Origin: Porogramme epimiltina
Taxonomy: Eukaryota; Basidiomycota; Agaricomycetes; Polyporales; Polyporaceae
Assembly: GCA_900155495.1 (NCBI GenBank)
Contig: FTLJ01000135.1
Coordinates: 27,744 to 91,743, forward strand
DNA: 64,000 bases
Reading direction: 5' to 3'
Below are positions 1-10,342 of this stretch, piece by piece (positions within the stretch are counted from its first letter, which is position 1; each line of letters starts with the position of its first letter). A program made the position numbers and the translations under genes. The notes under the pieces were generated by a model, which was not told the DNA's origin, made no database searches, and worked only from the letters and a program-made list of their open reading frames with translations.

Positions 1-1126
1 TTTGCGAGGTGCGCCCGAGCTGACTCCCGGACGCCAGCCAGCGTGCGCATCTGAGGGATTGTGTCCACGTCGGGCAATGCGATTGCGTACTGTATGGGAC
101 GCACGTGTACACTCTACGTCACGGAGTTGGGCATAGCGATGCGGACAGCGCGTGAGTGCCGCCTGAGTGGTCGTTACAGCATTGATGTTCTCGGGAGGAC
201 GTCCACACGCTGGATATGGACCGTCACGGAGCGGAGAAGGCGGACGCTAGGGAAGGGGGGGGGGCGACCACGTCATCAAAGATGGCCTCGCATGGACTTG
301 ATGGAATCGACAGGGGGAGTCGGGACGGGGGGGCCATCAGGATCGCTGTAATCCCTACGAGAGCGCGGGGTGCTGAGCGACGACGGCGGACATGCCAGGC
401 CGGTTTGACAGCATTGAGTGATTGGAGCATAGATCTCGCATTTGAATTGGGCACAACATAGGGCAATGCATGTCGCTAACCGGTGGCACAGGAGGTTGGA
501 TGGTACTTAGAAGCGACAGCTGCTGGGCTTCCGCCGCACGCGACCGAAGACGGCTCGGTACAGAGATAGTGGAGAACAGGAGCAGAGTACGGCGCGGCGC
601 GGGCAAGTGACCAACGGTGACTGTGCAGCGCGAGCAGGGCAGGGGGTGGCGCGGAAGGTCGGTCCCGTCAGTCTTGGTCCGGAAGTAGAATGTTGACTGT
701 AAGGAGAGGCGAACGAAAAACGAAGTGGAAGCGCGCAGCCGTTAACAAGTCTTCGGCCACTGAGGTACAAGGAAGACCGCGGGAAAGGCTAGATGTCCTC
801 AGGGTAGCTTAGTTGGGCCGAGGCTTCAGAGAGCGACCCTGACAATGATGATGAGGCCCCGACCCATAGTCGTGGTCGCCAGAAGGGTGCATCAGCACAC
901 TAGTATCGGCGCTGTGCCCGTTTCGTGCAGCGCTCTACCGGCGCCTGATTGTGGTCGTATCAACCAAGCGCGCGGAGACGACGCGTGCGTTCTTCTCGCC
1001 GTCTTGAACTTCAAGCCTGCCCTTACGACGATTTTTTATCCTCGCACACATCCCGCGCGATGTATTAGACGTGTCTCTGGCGAACGTGGAAAAATTCAGG
1101 CATCAACAGCCGTTTCTTGATAGTAC
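1..1126. other. No recognisable gene
   Basis: Short open frames exist on both strands but none shows a known domain, splice-consistent structure or similarity to other parts of the window. The stretch lies downstream (3') of the minus-strand membrane-family gene that ends at 1127. Confidence 0.5.
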
Positions 1127-2047
1127 TCAGTCTTTCGACCCACTGCATCCTGCTTGACTGGGTTCAATCGGTTCAACCTTCACCACCTGTGCGCCCGTGT
1201 CCGCCTTCACAGTCTCATCCGTGAAATTGAAGCCCAGCGCGTCTGGCGAATGCCATTTCTGCTCTGCGTATGCTGCGTGCACAATGCCTGGCGCCCATGT
1301 AGCGAGGAGACACCAGGCGTCCGTGGCGCTGAGCTGCGAGAAGCTGGTGGAAAGGGCGCATATGGTGATTATGAAGACCGGGGGCAATGAAGTGCGTTTG
1401 GTCCCAGTGTAGTATGCGACCTTCGGCGAGGTGCTTAAGCTGCGCGGAACCGGCTTCGCTGACGATCGATGATGACTGGGTCCGTTGTTGCTGCTCCAAT
1501 GCTCGCGCAGAGGACCTCCCGTTGGCTCGGTGGGGTGACAGGGAAGGCCCTCCCAGGTGAGAAGTCCCACGAGCGTCTCTGCCGCAGTCACTACCATGAT
1601 GGTTGTGGAGGCAAAAACGAGGTTGTTGAGTAGGATGGAAATGCCGAGTTGGATGAATAAAACGTAGATTGCTGTTCGCACAACAACGTCGGCGATGACA
1701 GAGAGGATGTCGGGGAGTTGGGATGTTCGCAGGATGGTGATACGAACCCTGGGGCAACGTGGCCTGGAGATCATGTGAACCCGAATGAAATGCTCGATAG
1801 GTAGGATGCAGTGCGAGCGCACCATGTGTCCGGACTGAGCGTTGACGATGTTGCATGGCTGGTTAGTGGTTTTGTATGGTATGGGGTGGGGAAGTATGTG
1901 CTTGATGACGGTGAGCCAGATGGTGGAGAACAACGCCGGGGTAGGCACGCGAGCTGGGCGGGCCTGTAGAGCCATGTTGTGAATGGTAAGAAACAGAATG
2001 GGAAGAATAGGGTAGTATAGATGCCAGTTGTTGAGCGTAGAGTCCAT
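1127..2047 (-). CDS. Multi-pass membrane protein family, paralogue 1 (locally frameshifted)
   Basis: Uncharacterised fungal integral-membrane protein, 306 codons, no visible intron. It starts with the same MDSTL-NNWH-type N-terminus as the gene at 3626 and keeps the family landmarks: an INAQSGH motif near residue 69, hydrophobic spans near residues 120-165 and 220-262, the ATDAWCLLA segment and the ALGF motif near the end. Between roughly residues 175 and 222 the reading frame no longer matches the paralogue. The expected sequence (IVSEAGSAQLKHLAEG) is found in another frame, after which the original frame resumes. Two small indels therefore appear to compensate each other and leave a scrambled middle. 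The protein may still be made, or this may be an early pseudogene. It is divergently oriented to its paralogue at 3626. Function is unknown; an intracellular or plasma membrane location is inferred from the hydrophobic spans only. Confidence 0.7.
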   Translation of the reverse strand: MDSTLNNWHLYYPILPILFLTIHNMALQARPARVPTPALFSTIWLTVIKHILPHPIPYKTTNQPCNIVNAQSGHMVRSHCILPIEHFIRVHMISRPRCPRVRITILRTSQLPDILSVIADVVVRTAIYVLFIQLGISILLNNLVFASTTIMVVTAAETLVGLLTWEGLPCHPTEPTGGPLREHWSSNNGPSHHRSSAKPVPRSLSTSPKVAYYTGTKRTSLPPVFIITICALSTSFSQLSATDAWCLLATWAPGIVHAAYAEQKWHSPDALGFNFTDETVKADTGAQVVKVEPIEPSQAGCSGSKD

Positions 2048-2136
2048 TGACAGAGGGTGTGCCTATGAGGGACTGTCCCGACGGAGGATGGCCTGGGAGG
2101 ACGGGGCGGAGTGGTTTGGGGGCTGCGGTAATTGGC

Positions 2137-2190
2137 CGCGCCTGCGCCCGCTTGCACGCGCCCGCAAGCGCCTGTGCGCGCCGCTTCAGT
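2137..2190. repeat. GC-rich GCGCC/TGCACG minisatellite, copy 1
   Basis: Short degenerate units of about 10 nt built on GCACGCGCC/CGCCTG lie in the 5' flank of the gene starting at 2047. Related tracts follow at 2570 and 3205. Confidence 0.6.
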
Positions 2191-2567
2191 CCCTTCGCGG
2201 GCGCCGTTCTGAATTGACAACGAGGAGACAAATATCTATCACAGATGTCTACGGGTGTATAGACTGTAAATTTACGTGCTACTTGATCTTACTGAAGGAG
2301 AACCATGTTATTGGCAGATAATTCAGTCATTGAGAGGACTCTAATGATGGGCCATACGGTCATCATTACTTCTACTTACAGTTATTAAGGTGGCGGTTTG
2401 GATTAATGGTGTACGCTTTCACATCTTCCTTGCTTCTTGCTGTGATCATGTTCTGCTTTCCCATTCAGTCTCCCCCCGCCGCATACACCTAAGCAAAGAC
2501 AAAATAAATACCCGGTTGTGGCTGGGCTCGAACAGACGTACCTATGCGCGCGGGTCTGAACACCACT

Positions 2568-2735
2568 TGAACGCGCCTGAACGCGCCTGAACGCCACTGC
2601 ACGCGCCTGCACGCGCCCCGCACGCACCTGCGCGCGACCTTGCACACGCCCGCGCGCGACCTTGCACACGCCCGCGCGCGACCTTGCGCGCGCCTGTACG
2701 CGCCTGCACGCAACTTCGTGCACGCGCAGTGTGCG
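2568..2735. repeat. GC-rich minisatellite, copy 2, with a 21-nt tandem unit
   Basis: The tract begins with repeats of a GAACGCGCCT/GCACGCGCCT type and then carries about three tandem copies of a 21-nt unit, CGCGCGACCTTGCACACGCC plus C, the last one altered. It lies midway between the two divergent membrane-family genes. No coding content is visible in 2240-3600. Confidence 0.75.
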
Positions 2736-3202
2736 ACTATACATACTGGCACCCATCCTTGAACGAAGCTCCCCCAGTCTATATTCGTAACTGGTAAATG
2801 CTTACATGCAGGAACACTGCTTATACTACGATATGCATCCAACTGTCATGTTACAAAGACACAGATGTGAGTATAGGAGGCAAGTGTACACTCAGGGCCA
2901 AAGAAGAATTGCGTCTTTACGTAGGGTATTCTACAGATAATGGCATAAAATGTATTAACACACATTCAATACACCTCACTACCGCTTTCCAAATGCAACA
3001 CACAGTTATGTATACAACGCGCACTAGCTACAGCCTTAAGTTCGAGACTACAGTTGAAATACATGCATGAAGGACAACAGTAGGTCACCCTAAGGCTTCA
3101 AGGAGATGCTATGTTTATAAATATGACATAGGAAATGGACTCAGAGGAGTACAGTATCAAGTTCGAGCTGGTGCTTCGGGTGACCATAGATTCGACAAGA
3201 GA

Positions 3203-3278
3203 ATCGAACGCCACTGCACGCGCCTGCACGCGCCCGCCTGCACAGACGCCCGGCGCGCGCGGGCGCGGGCAGGCGCGT
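3203..3278. repeat. GC-rich minisatellite, copy 3
   Basis: Contains the same GAACGCCACTGCACGCGCCT stretch as copy 2 (2580 region), followed by degenerate CGCG-rich units. It lies upstream of the gene at 3626. Confidence 0.65.
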
Positions 3279-3625
3279 TCAATTCCGATGGCCCGTTTAG
3301 ATCGGGGACTGGCGCAGAAAGTGGCAGATTATAGACTCAGTACTGACTACCTTATACGCAGAAGCCACAGCGGCCAGCCTCTATCAGACGCCGCCCTTAT
3401 CGGCGGTCGCGCCCATTGGCACAGCCACTTATTCTCGTGCATGCGACCGTCAGCTGGCCGACGTCATTGAAAAGACGGGCAAGCCTGGCAACAGATCCAA
3501 GCCCAGCTTCCCCCCCGCTCATTTCCTCATTGTAGCGGAAGTCGTACACTGAAAAGCCATCCAACAACCCCAACTCCCCTCCCACCCCCGCAGCTCAACA
3601 CACCCTCACGACCCTCACGCCGTCA

Positions 3626-4603
3626 ATGGACTCCACACTCGATAACTGGCACCCGTACCCCATCCTTCCCGTCTTCTTCATCGCCCTCTATTGCGCCATC
3701 ACCCTGCGTTCCCAGTTTGTGCCGACCCCTGCGGCCTTCTCCACCGCATGGCTCACGCTCGTCAGTCTCCTGCTTCCATACCGTGCACAATGCAGGACCG
3801 CATGCCTCATCATCAATGCTCATTCAGGCCGTACATACACCAACTGCACCCCTCCTCTCCAGCATGTTATTCAAAACTGCACCGCCGACCCGCTACCGAC
3901 CGGCGCTCGTATCACCATTCTCCAAACATCCCAGTTCCCCGAAGTCCCTTCCACCACTACCGACACTGTTGAGCGAACAGCGATCTGCGTCATGCTCATC
4001 CAACTTGGCCTCTCCATCCTCCTTAACAAGCTTAATTTCGCCTCTACAACCATCATCGCCATAGCCGTTGCAGAAACACTTACGGGACTTCTCGTCTGGG
4101 AGGTCCTCCGACACATCCGCAATTATGACCTGAAAACCATCCCCATCATCCCACAAGGCGAACGTGAAGTCCTCTGCATGAGCACTGGGCAGGCAACGAA
4201 GGATGCCGTAATCGTCATCAGCGAAGGCGGTGCGGCCGAGCTCAAGCACCTCATAGAGGCCCACACACCTCCACAACCATCGCGCTGGGGCCGAACGCAC
4301 TTCATCGCTGCCCCCTTCTTCATCATGGTCATATACGGACTTTCCGCCGGCTTCTCACGGCTAAGCGTCACGGACGCGTGGTGCCTCCTCGCTGTATGGG
4401 CCCCTGGCGTGGCGCACGCTGCATACGCAGCGCAGACATGGCGCGCGCCGAGCGTGCTCGGTTTGCGGTTCTTGAAGAAGATTGTGGAGGCGGACACAAG
4501 CGCACAGGTGGTGGAGAAGGTGAAGCGGATCCAACCCATGGCAGGCGACACTCTTGAGCGTATGCTTGCCGTGGATGAACGCCGCTCAAACGAGGATGTG
4601 TAG
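3626..4603 (+). CDS. Multi-pass membrane protein family, paralogue 2
   Basis: Intact single-exon reading frame of 325 aa and the best local reference for the short form of the family. Hydrophobic spans are visible at about residues 10-26, 40-55, 115-155 (two helices), 225-248 and 255-275. Family landmarks are INAHSGR near residue 68, ITILQTSQ near 96, the soluble stretch EREVLCMSTG followed by DAVIVIS-GGAAELKHL, and TDAWCLLAVWAPG before HAAYAAQTWR. The soluble stretch corresponds to the TGNGS..MV.....LEDL block of the longer paralogues at 14728 and 48942. The ATG at 3626 is supported by the matching start of paralogue 1. No function is known; the protein is presumably membrane-located. It is divergently paired with paralogue 1 across about 1.6 kb of repeat-bearing DNA. 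Confidence 0.85.
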   Translation: MDSTLDNWHPYPILPVFFIALYCAITLRSQFVPTPAAFSTAWLTLVSLLLPYRAQCRTACLIINAHSGRTYTNCTPPLQHVIQNCTADPLPTGARITILQTSQFPEVPSTTTDTVERTAICVMLIQLGLSILLNKLNFASTTIIAIAVAETLTGLLVWEVLRHIRNYDLKTIPIIPQGEREVLCMSTGQATKDAVIVISEGGAAELKHLIEAHTPPQPSRWGRTHFIAAPFFIMVIYGLSAGFSRLSVTDAWCLLAVWAPGVAHAAYAAQTWRAPSVLGLRFLKKIVEADTSAQVVEKVKRIQPMAGDTLERMLAVDERRSNEDV

Positions 4604-5164
4604 GAAGTGGAATGGAAGGAAGAGGGACGTTGACAGGCGGGATAACGGGAACAGGAGGGACATACCGGGGGGGGGTGATCACATTTGTGGGGCTCAGATT
4701 GAGACACGTCGCATTGCTCGAGCATTGTAATTACCTGTACGCTTTGTAGGCTCTATGTCATGACGATGTCGGAGACTGGATGCAACCAGTGTGCTCACCA
4801 ATATCACGTATGGTATCATGAGAAGACTAACAAAGTGATCTTACTGTCGTCCTGTTCTTCCGGAACAAGCCCTAACCAGCTGGGGTGCAATTCGTGCATA
4901 CAAGTCGGAGCAAGCTGTCGGCGACGAGAATCCTGCAGAGGCAGAAGTCAGAAGGCGAGTTGTGTTGACAGCGATGTCTGTGAGGAGTGCGAGCACCAAA
5001 AGTGGAGTGTGTCCCCCGGACTGATTCTTTACGGAGGGGTGGGGCTTGTCTCTGGCGGCAGAAGCGGCAGACTGGGGGCGGTACGCTAAGAAAACTTGTC
5101 ACAAAGTGGTCTCCGTGACTACAACTTTTATCAGATAAATTCTTCCTGAGGCACTCGTGGATAC
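4604..5164. other. Intergenic, nothing recognised
   Basis: Contains a run of eight G near 4669 and short open frames without recognisable content. Confidence 0.5.
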
Positions 5165-6540
5165 ATACTGAGGCTATCATGTTCTCGACCTTTTCCCGCG
5201 GCCTCAATCCCCCGAATTTCGCGCTCCGCCTGCTAGCGGGGACGCCTCGTAGTGTAGTCCTGCGGGGGCCGTAGCCGTAGCCGTAGTCGGAGGCGCAGTA
5301 CCAGAATCTGGCTAGAACGTGGAGAATGAGCAATCACCTCACAATGACCGGAAAAGAGAACGTACAAATGTCGAAGGAAACGACCCGAAGTCCCCACTCA
5401 TCAGCGGCGAGGCCGGTGCGCCCACGCTAGGTGTGCTCTTCGACTCGACAGAAACTGAGCTCGCCGGATTCCCGCCATTGCGCCTCATCGGACTTGCTGT
5501 GTTGGTCTCGGCGCCCAGCTGGCCCATCTTCTTGACCACCCAATCAGTTCCGGCTCCTCGTCCTCAGCCCAGTCCTCCTTGTTCGCGTCTAACCCATCCT
5601 CCTTGCGGCCGCTGGCCCGAACCACTGCGAAGTGCACGCCTATCTGCTTGAACGGGGCAAGGATGACGACGCGTTTGGACTTCTTGGGAGGCGCAGGCTT
5701 GAGGGAGAGGACGATAGACGTGTCATCGATGGAACCGAACGGGGTGAAGAGAGCGCTGATGCTCGTGGTGTATGTGAGGCTGAGATGCCGCGAGGGGTAC
5801 TTGAGCCAGACGGCGGTCTCCAATACTCCTGGGAGGTGATCGGAATGCGGAGTGAACACGAAGTAAAAAGCGAACTCACCTAGTGCTAGTGGTTTCTTCC
5901 CATTTTCAGCATACGGCATCTTCCTCTCTAGTTTTTCTATCTCCTCCGCCTTCCGCTGCATCTCTCGCACCCTGTCCTCCCTTAACCTCCTCTCCTCCTC
6001 CATAATCCGCTCGTTCTCCTGCTCCTCTCTTTCCTCTCCGCCTCGTTGTACACCGGCGCCTTCATGACCCCTTGCTCGTGTTCCTCAAGTTCTTCACCTG
6101 GCATCTTCCGCCTTACGTCGAGCAAAGCAAAACGGGCTTGTCCACTGTGCTTGATGCGAAGCTTAGCAACAGGTGTTATCCGCCGGAGCGGGTCGAGGAG
6201 CTCCTGAAACCGATATGGTTCACGGAACTTGCGCATTGCCAGACACAATATCAGAATTCGTGAAACATTCCAAGTTTTTTTTTGCTTGCTTCCGGGTATC
6301 CGGGGTTCTTTTGAGGGTAGTTCAGTCAGATAGGGGCAGGTAGGAGGAGCAATTTACGTACCCTGTCCGAATGGACTTTCAACAATCTCTGCCTATAAGT
6401 TTGATATCTTGTTTGGTATCCTCGCAGCGATCCTGAGGATGTACTGAAGGCATGGCTGCCAGCTGGGAGATGGTGTGGTTGAAGAGGGGGAAGGCAGGAG
6501 GAAGTTGAAAGCGTCAAGCAAGACACTAAGTCGGAAGAAT
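5165..6540 (-). pseudogene. Decayed DnaJ gene of the Cwc23/DNAJC17 type
   Basis: Reading the minus strand from about 6530, the pieces occur in the order expected for a spliceosome-associated DNAJC17/Cwc23 protein. First is J-domain helix II (YRQRLLKVHSDR near 6400), where the invariant HPD tripeptide has become HSD. Next comes an intron and the J-domain end (QELLDPLRR, near 6190), then a charged helix (ARFALLDVRRKMPGEELEEHE), a second charged stretch (MEEERRLREDRVREMQRK, near 5990), an intron near 5830-5880, and an RRM-like part (LKYP, FGSIDDTSIVLSLK, VILAPFKQIGVHFAVV). It ends with FGSFPSTFV and a fragment QAERE near 5215. A frameshift lies near 6028 and several stops break the last part. 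In the living family the protein would act in the nucleus with the spliceosome. This copy is almost certainly non-functional. Confidence 0.75.
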
Positions 6541-7094
6541 GTGAGTCATAGCAAGAGACGGCCGTCGATGCTTGACTTGGATTCGCGTTTGCCAGTTAGG
6601 CGTCTAGTATGTCGTGTAGGATATGCGCAGAGGTGAAGAATCGTCGTAACGGTAGGGGCAGGTAGGCTGGCGGTGAGGAGAGCACGCATCGCCCCCGGTT
6701 GCTAGTTGATACACCGAGGGCTAGGCGTGAGAGGATGATGCTAGATTTGGGTGACAAAGTACCGACTGCAATTGCAATTCGAAGCTGTGGGCGCTAACGC
6801 TTTAAGTGAAGAGGCAGCTGCACCATCCACACATTCGTCCTCGTCTCTTATTCGACCCACCACCCTTCCCTCCTCCTCCCACACTCAATGGCACCGCCTG
6901 CCTGATTCTTGCCTCGTCCTCTGCCGCCCATCCTACGTCCTCTTAACAGGGCGTCGTCCGGACGCGCATGCTTTGCTGGATGTGCTTTGCTGGATGCTTT
7001 TGCTTCTACTGCTTCTCGTCGTTCTTTCCCATCGCGAACACCTCTGCTCATGCACGTCGCCGCCGCACCGACTGCTGCGCTTCGTACTTGCATA
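6541..7094. other. Intergenic, nothing recognised
   Basis: A plus-strand open frame runs from 6751 into the duplicated M20 fragment, but its first 120 codons do not resemble the M20 protein or anything else recognised. Confidence 0.45.
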
Positions 7095-8055
7095 CAGCGT
7101 TGCACAAACACGCGAGCGTTTGGGCCGCGGTCCTGCGCTGCTGAGGAAGACCGCTAATGATTCCGTTGTAGTGATTCCCGACTACGCCAAGTTGCGGTAC
7201 ATCGTCCGCGCACCTACGTCGGCGGAGCTCGAGGTGCTTCGTGACCGTGTGAGAGCGTGTTTTGGGTATGTCAAACTCGCATCCTAGCATGCTCGGCCTG
7301 TAGTTGACATATTTCTGCACAGTAGCGGCGCTGGCGACGGCATGCAACTTGATCGAGCTGTCGATGGATGACGGCTACTACGAGGTCAGGAACAACGATG
7401 TCCTCGGTGTGTATCTCTCTATCTCCATTTCCATCGATGCGCGCGGATAGTCGTAACGCCACTCGCTCCTGCACAGGTCAGGAATATTCCCGTGTCGTCG
7501 GCTCCCGTTATGGAATGTACACGCACACAGGCGACGGGCAAAAGTATTCTACAGACTTCGTGAGTGCACCGCTCCTGCAGGCACTCCTAGGACTGCTAAC
7601 CAGCGCGGGGCTCGGCAGGGAAATGTGACATACGGCAGGCAAATTATCTCGGCTCGTCATGCGGTCGCTTGTCTTACATGCTGTGGCCCCGTGCATAGCT
7701 CTTCCGTCTATTCACCCCGTTTACTCCATCCCGACGGAGCCTCAGGGTGGGAACCACACGCCCCAGTTTGCTAAATCCGCAAGGACAGTTGAAGCGCACG
7801 AAGTGACACTCAAGATCGCCTCAGGCCTTGCCGCCGTGGGCTTCAAGGTCCTTGAAGACGAGGACTTTGCTAGGAAGGTCCGTGTGCACATCCGGCTTTC
7901 GAGGTACATGCTGTGCTTTCCTTGTTGACTTTTTCTGTTGTTATGCATACAGGCGAAAGAAACGTTCGAAGAGCCTAAGGTGGTTCGTCTCGGCAAATGA
8001 GTGGGGGTCAGCACTGACCTTGTCTGGATGTTCGCGAGTTGCCTTTTGTTGTGAA
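7095..8055 (+). pseudogene. 3' half of an M20 amidohydrolase gene, broken inverted copy
   Basis: This segment repeats, in inverted orientation and with high identity, the last six exons and 3' flank of the M20 gene at 10343-12618. Visible pieces are VIPDYAKLRYIVRAPT (exon 7172-7265, same 94-nt length as in the parent), MDDGYYEVRNNDVLG, EYSRVVGSRYGMYTHTGDG, LPSIHPVYSIPTEPQGGNH, VEAHEVTLK and the final EEPKVVRLGK followed by TGA near 8010. All catalytic exons (metal-binding HxCGHN, PAEE) are missing, and the acceptor after the first exon would join out of frame, so it cannot encode an enzyme. Together with the parent it flanks the membrane-family gene at 8618-9646 as an inverted repeat with arms of about 0.95 kb. 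Confidence 0.85.
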
Positions 8056-8617
8056 CTAGTTTACTGGTATGTACACAAATTTCGAGTCGCGCGGCGTGTA
8101 CGATTCTTTGCAGATATACAATGTTGATGTTTAGTGCCACATTATGAAGGCCCCGTCGTACTCTGACACCGCCAATAGGGCATAAATATTCTGCCTATGC
8201 CTAGGATCGATTGCCTGGAGGGAAGTGGTGGCATCACAGCCCCCCAGGGACAGTTGCATATTTTCTTGTTATTGTAAAGACGCCGACGAAGCTTCCTTAG
8301 GTTTCTTTGCTTAGTCGGAGCTTGTCGGCATTCCGAATTGAATTGTCTACGAGTAACCTCGCTCACGCAGGCCGTATACGCTCAGGCTGGACCCTGTGGG
8401 ACTAAAACGCTTCCTACCGACGGAACACGCATCGAAGGCACGATAGCACGGGCTCAGTCGCGTTGCACCTGCACGCAGGTCAGTGGACTATGAGCATGCA
8501 ATCCAATATAGACATGAAACTAATAAACTGACTATCAGGTTAGAAAAATGTCGACCGGAACCACAATGCTTGCTGAACAGAGAAAGCATGCACTAAACAA
8601 ATCTGCGCCAGTTGATA
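8056..8617. other. Intergenic, nothing recognised
   Basis: No recognisable coding content. The stretch lies between the M20 fragment and the 3' end of the membrane-family gene. Confidence 0.45.
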
Positions 8618-9646
8618 TCACACTTTGTCTACACTGCCTTCTTTCCACGTCCTCTTCTCTGCCCACCATGCCTCCTCGTCTGGGCGCAGCTTCCCAGGGA
8701 AAAAGACAGGGAGCAGCGCTAACCCTGCGCCGCGCTCGATCCCTTCGATCTCCATCAGGGTGCGCATGACCTTGTCGTTGTGCACGACACGCGTCCCCTC
8801 CTCCTCCATCCTAAACCCAAGTGCCGCGGGGCCGCGCCACGTTTGCGACGCATAGGACGCATGCACGACCCCGAGCATGTACAAGCCCGCGGCGCACCAC
8901 GCGTCCACAATGGGGAGGCGCGCAAATCCGATGACGAGCGCGCCAACGAGGCCGACCACCAGCGGGATCCCGAGCATACTCATGCGCCCCGGCGGGGGTG
9001 TGCGGCCCTCCGCGAGGTCGTCGAACTTGATCGCACCACCCGTACTGACGATGACGACCGCGTCTGTGGAGCCGTTCCCTGCTGTGAGGCACACGACCTC
9101 GCGCTTGCCGGGCCCGACCGTACGTGGGCCCGCGAGGTCGGTGCGCCGCGCGCGACGGAGGAACGCCCACACCGCGAGCCCTGCGAGCGCGTCCACGGTG
9201 ACGGCTGCGAGCAGAACCGGCGATGCGACCCCAGCGCGCACCGCGAGCGCCGCGAGGGATATTTGGGCAGCGAGGGTGCCAATCGCGCTCCGAGAGACGC
9301 CGTCTGCAGTGGCAGAGGGGATGCTGGGGGCCTGGGAGGTATGGAGGATGGTAATGCGCAGGCCGCGCCGGCGCGGGCTCGTGATGTCCACGTGACTTCG
9401 GAGCAGGTGCTCGACCGTCCGTGAGCGGTTTGTACGCGCGTAGCCAGTCTGTGCGTTGATGACGGTGCAGGGAATGTCTGTCCCGACGGCGTTTGCTACA
9501 GTGTGGCGCTGGAGATGGTTGAGGAGCCTTGGCCACGTGGTGGAGTAGAGCGCTAGGAAAGGCACGGATTGTGCGTGGTTGAACAAGTCCGCCGTTATTG
9601 TGGCTATAAGGGGAAAGGACACGAAGGGATGCCAGTTATCTGCCAT
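8618..9646 (-). CDS. Multi-pass membrane protein family, paralogue 3
   Basis: Intact 342-aa reading frame starting at the ATG at 9646 (MADNWHPF), the same NWHP-type start as paralogues 1 and 2. Landmarks: INAQTGYARTNRS near residue 70, ITILHTSQ near 99, paired hydrophobic spans near residues 122-165, the soluble block REVVCLTAGNGSTDAVVIVS then IKFDDLAEGR, hydrophobic spans near 232-275 around VDAWCAAG, the ALGF motif, and a C-terminal block that the two shorter genes lack (KVMRTLMEIEG, LALLPVFFPGKLRPDEE-WW), shared with the genes at 14728 and 48942. This makes it intermediate between the short and long forms. GC content is high compared with its surroundings. It lies inside an inverted repeat made of M20 gene sequence. 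Function unknown. Confidence 0.85.
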   Translation of the reverse strand: MADNWHPFVSFPLIATITADLFNHAQSVPFLALYSTTWPRLLNHLQRHTVANAVGTDIPCTVINAQTGYARTNRSRTVEHLLRSHVDITSPRRRGLRITILHTSQAPSIPSATADGVSRSAIGTLAAQISLAALAVRAGVASPVLLAAVTVDALAGLAVWAFLRRARRTDLAGPRTVGPGKREVVCLTAGNGSTDAVVIVSTGGAIKFDDLAEGRTPPPGRMSMLGIPLVVGLVGALVIGFARLPIVDAWCAAGLYMLGVVHASYASQTWRGPAALGFRMEEEGTRVVHNDKVMRTLMEIEGIERGAGLALLPVFFPGKLRPDEEAWWAEKRTWKEGSVDKV

Positions 9647-9754
9647 GGCTAACTCAGAGAACGGAGAAGGATATGTAGAAGTTCACGTGAGTGGGGGTCG
9701 CTGTTGGTGGTGGTGGTAGAGGGGAGAGGAGTGTGGGGAATGGACGTGCCCCAA

Positions 9755-9770
9755 CCTTCTTATAAGGTCG
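9755..9770 (-). promoter_or_regulatory. Candidate TATA box of paralogue 3
   Basis: CTTATAAG on the minus strand about 110 nt upstream of the ATG at 9646. The spacing would leave a leader of about 80 nt. Inferred from motif and position only. Confidence 0.4.
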
Positions 9771-10342
9771 CTTCATGGATCATCGAACTTAGTCCGATGC
9801 ACAGATATGTTGCCATTAGCCTTGCCTGTGCACCCACAAGAGCGACTATATGTAAAACATACCGTCTTTGTGAGCACTCGTGGCCCTGAGGCCGTCCTCA
9901 GTGTCATCGGGAAAGAGAGATCTGAATCGAAAGCGCTGAGGGCCAACACTGCCGCCATCAGGCGAGTTGCCTGATTGGAGCTCCGACAAGTTCCGAATAA
10001 GCGAAGACGCGCGGAAACATAGCCGGCGTCTTTTCGAGAAGCATACATACAATCGTGCCTCGGGGCTGTGATGCCACTATTTCCCTCGAGGCAATCAGTC
10101 CTAAGCATCAGCAGCATATTCATCCTTAGTTGACGGTTTCAGAGTACGACGAGACGCTATTCAGCATTCAAATTTATCACTAGATACCAATGTATTGAGA
10201 AGTGTAGAAAGTCGTGGTGGCTGCACAGTGCAAGGTGCGCTGCCTGCACAACTCGACATATGCATACATACTAATAACCGTGTTCACAACAAAAGGAAAC
10301 TCGCGAACATCCAGACAAAGTCAGTGCTACCCCGGCTCCCGC
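9771..10342. other. Intergenic, nothing recognised apart from repeat end
   Basis: The part from about 10250 is the 3' flank of the M20 gene and is shared with the inverted copy near 8020-8055. The rest holds no recognisable gene. Confidence 0.5.

Noticed and set aside
2500..2560. tRNA-like GTTCGAGCC box on the minus strand
   Set aside because: No acceptor or anticodon stem can be folded around it and the T-stem pairs only three bases.
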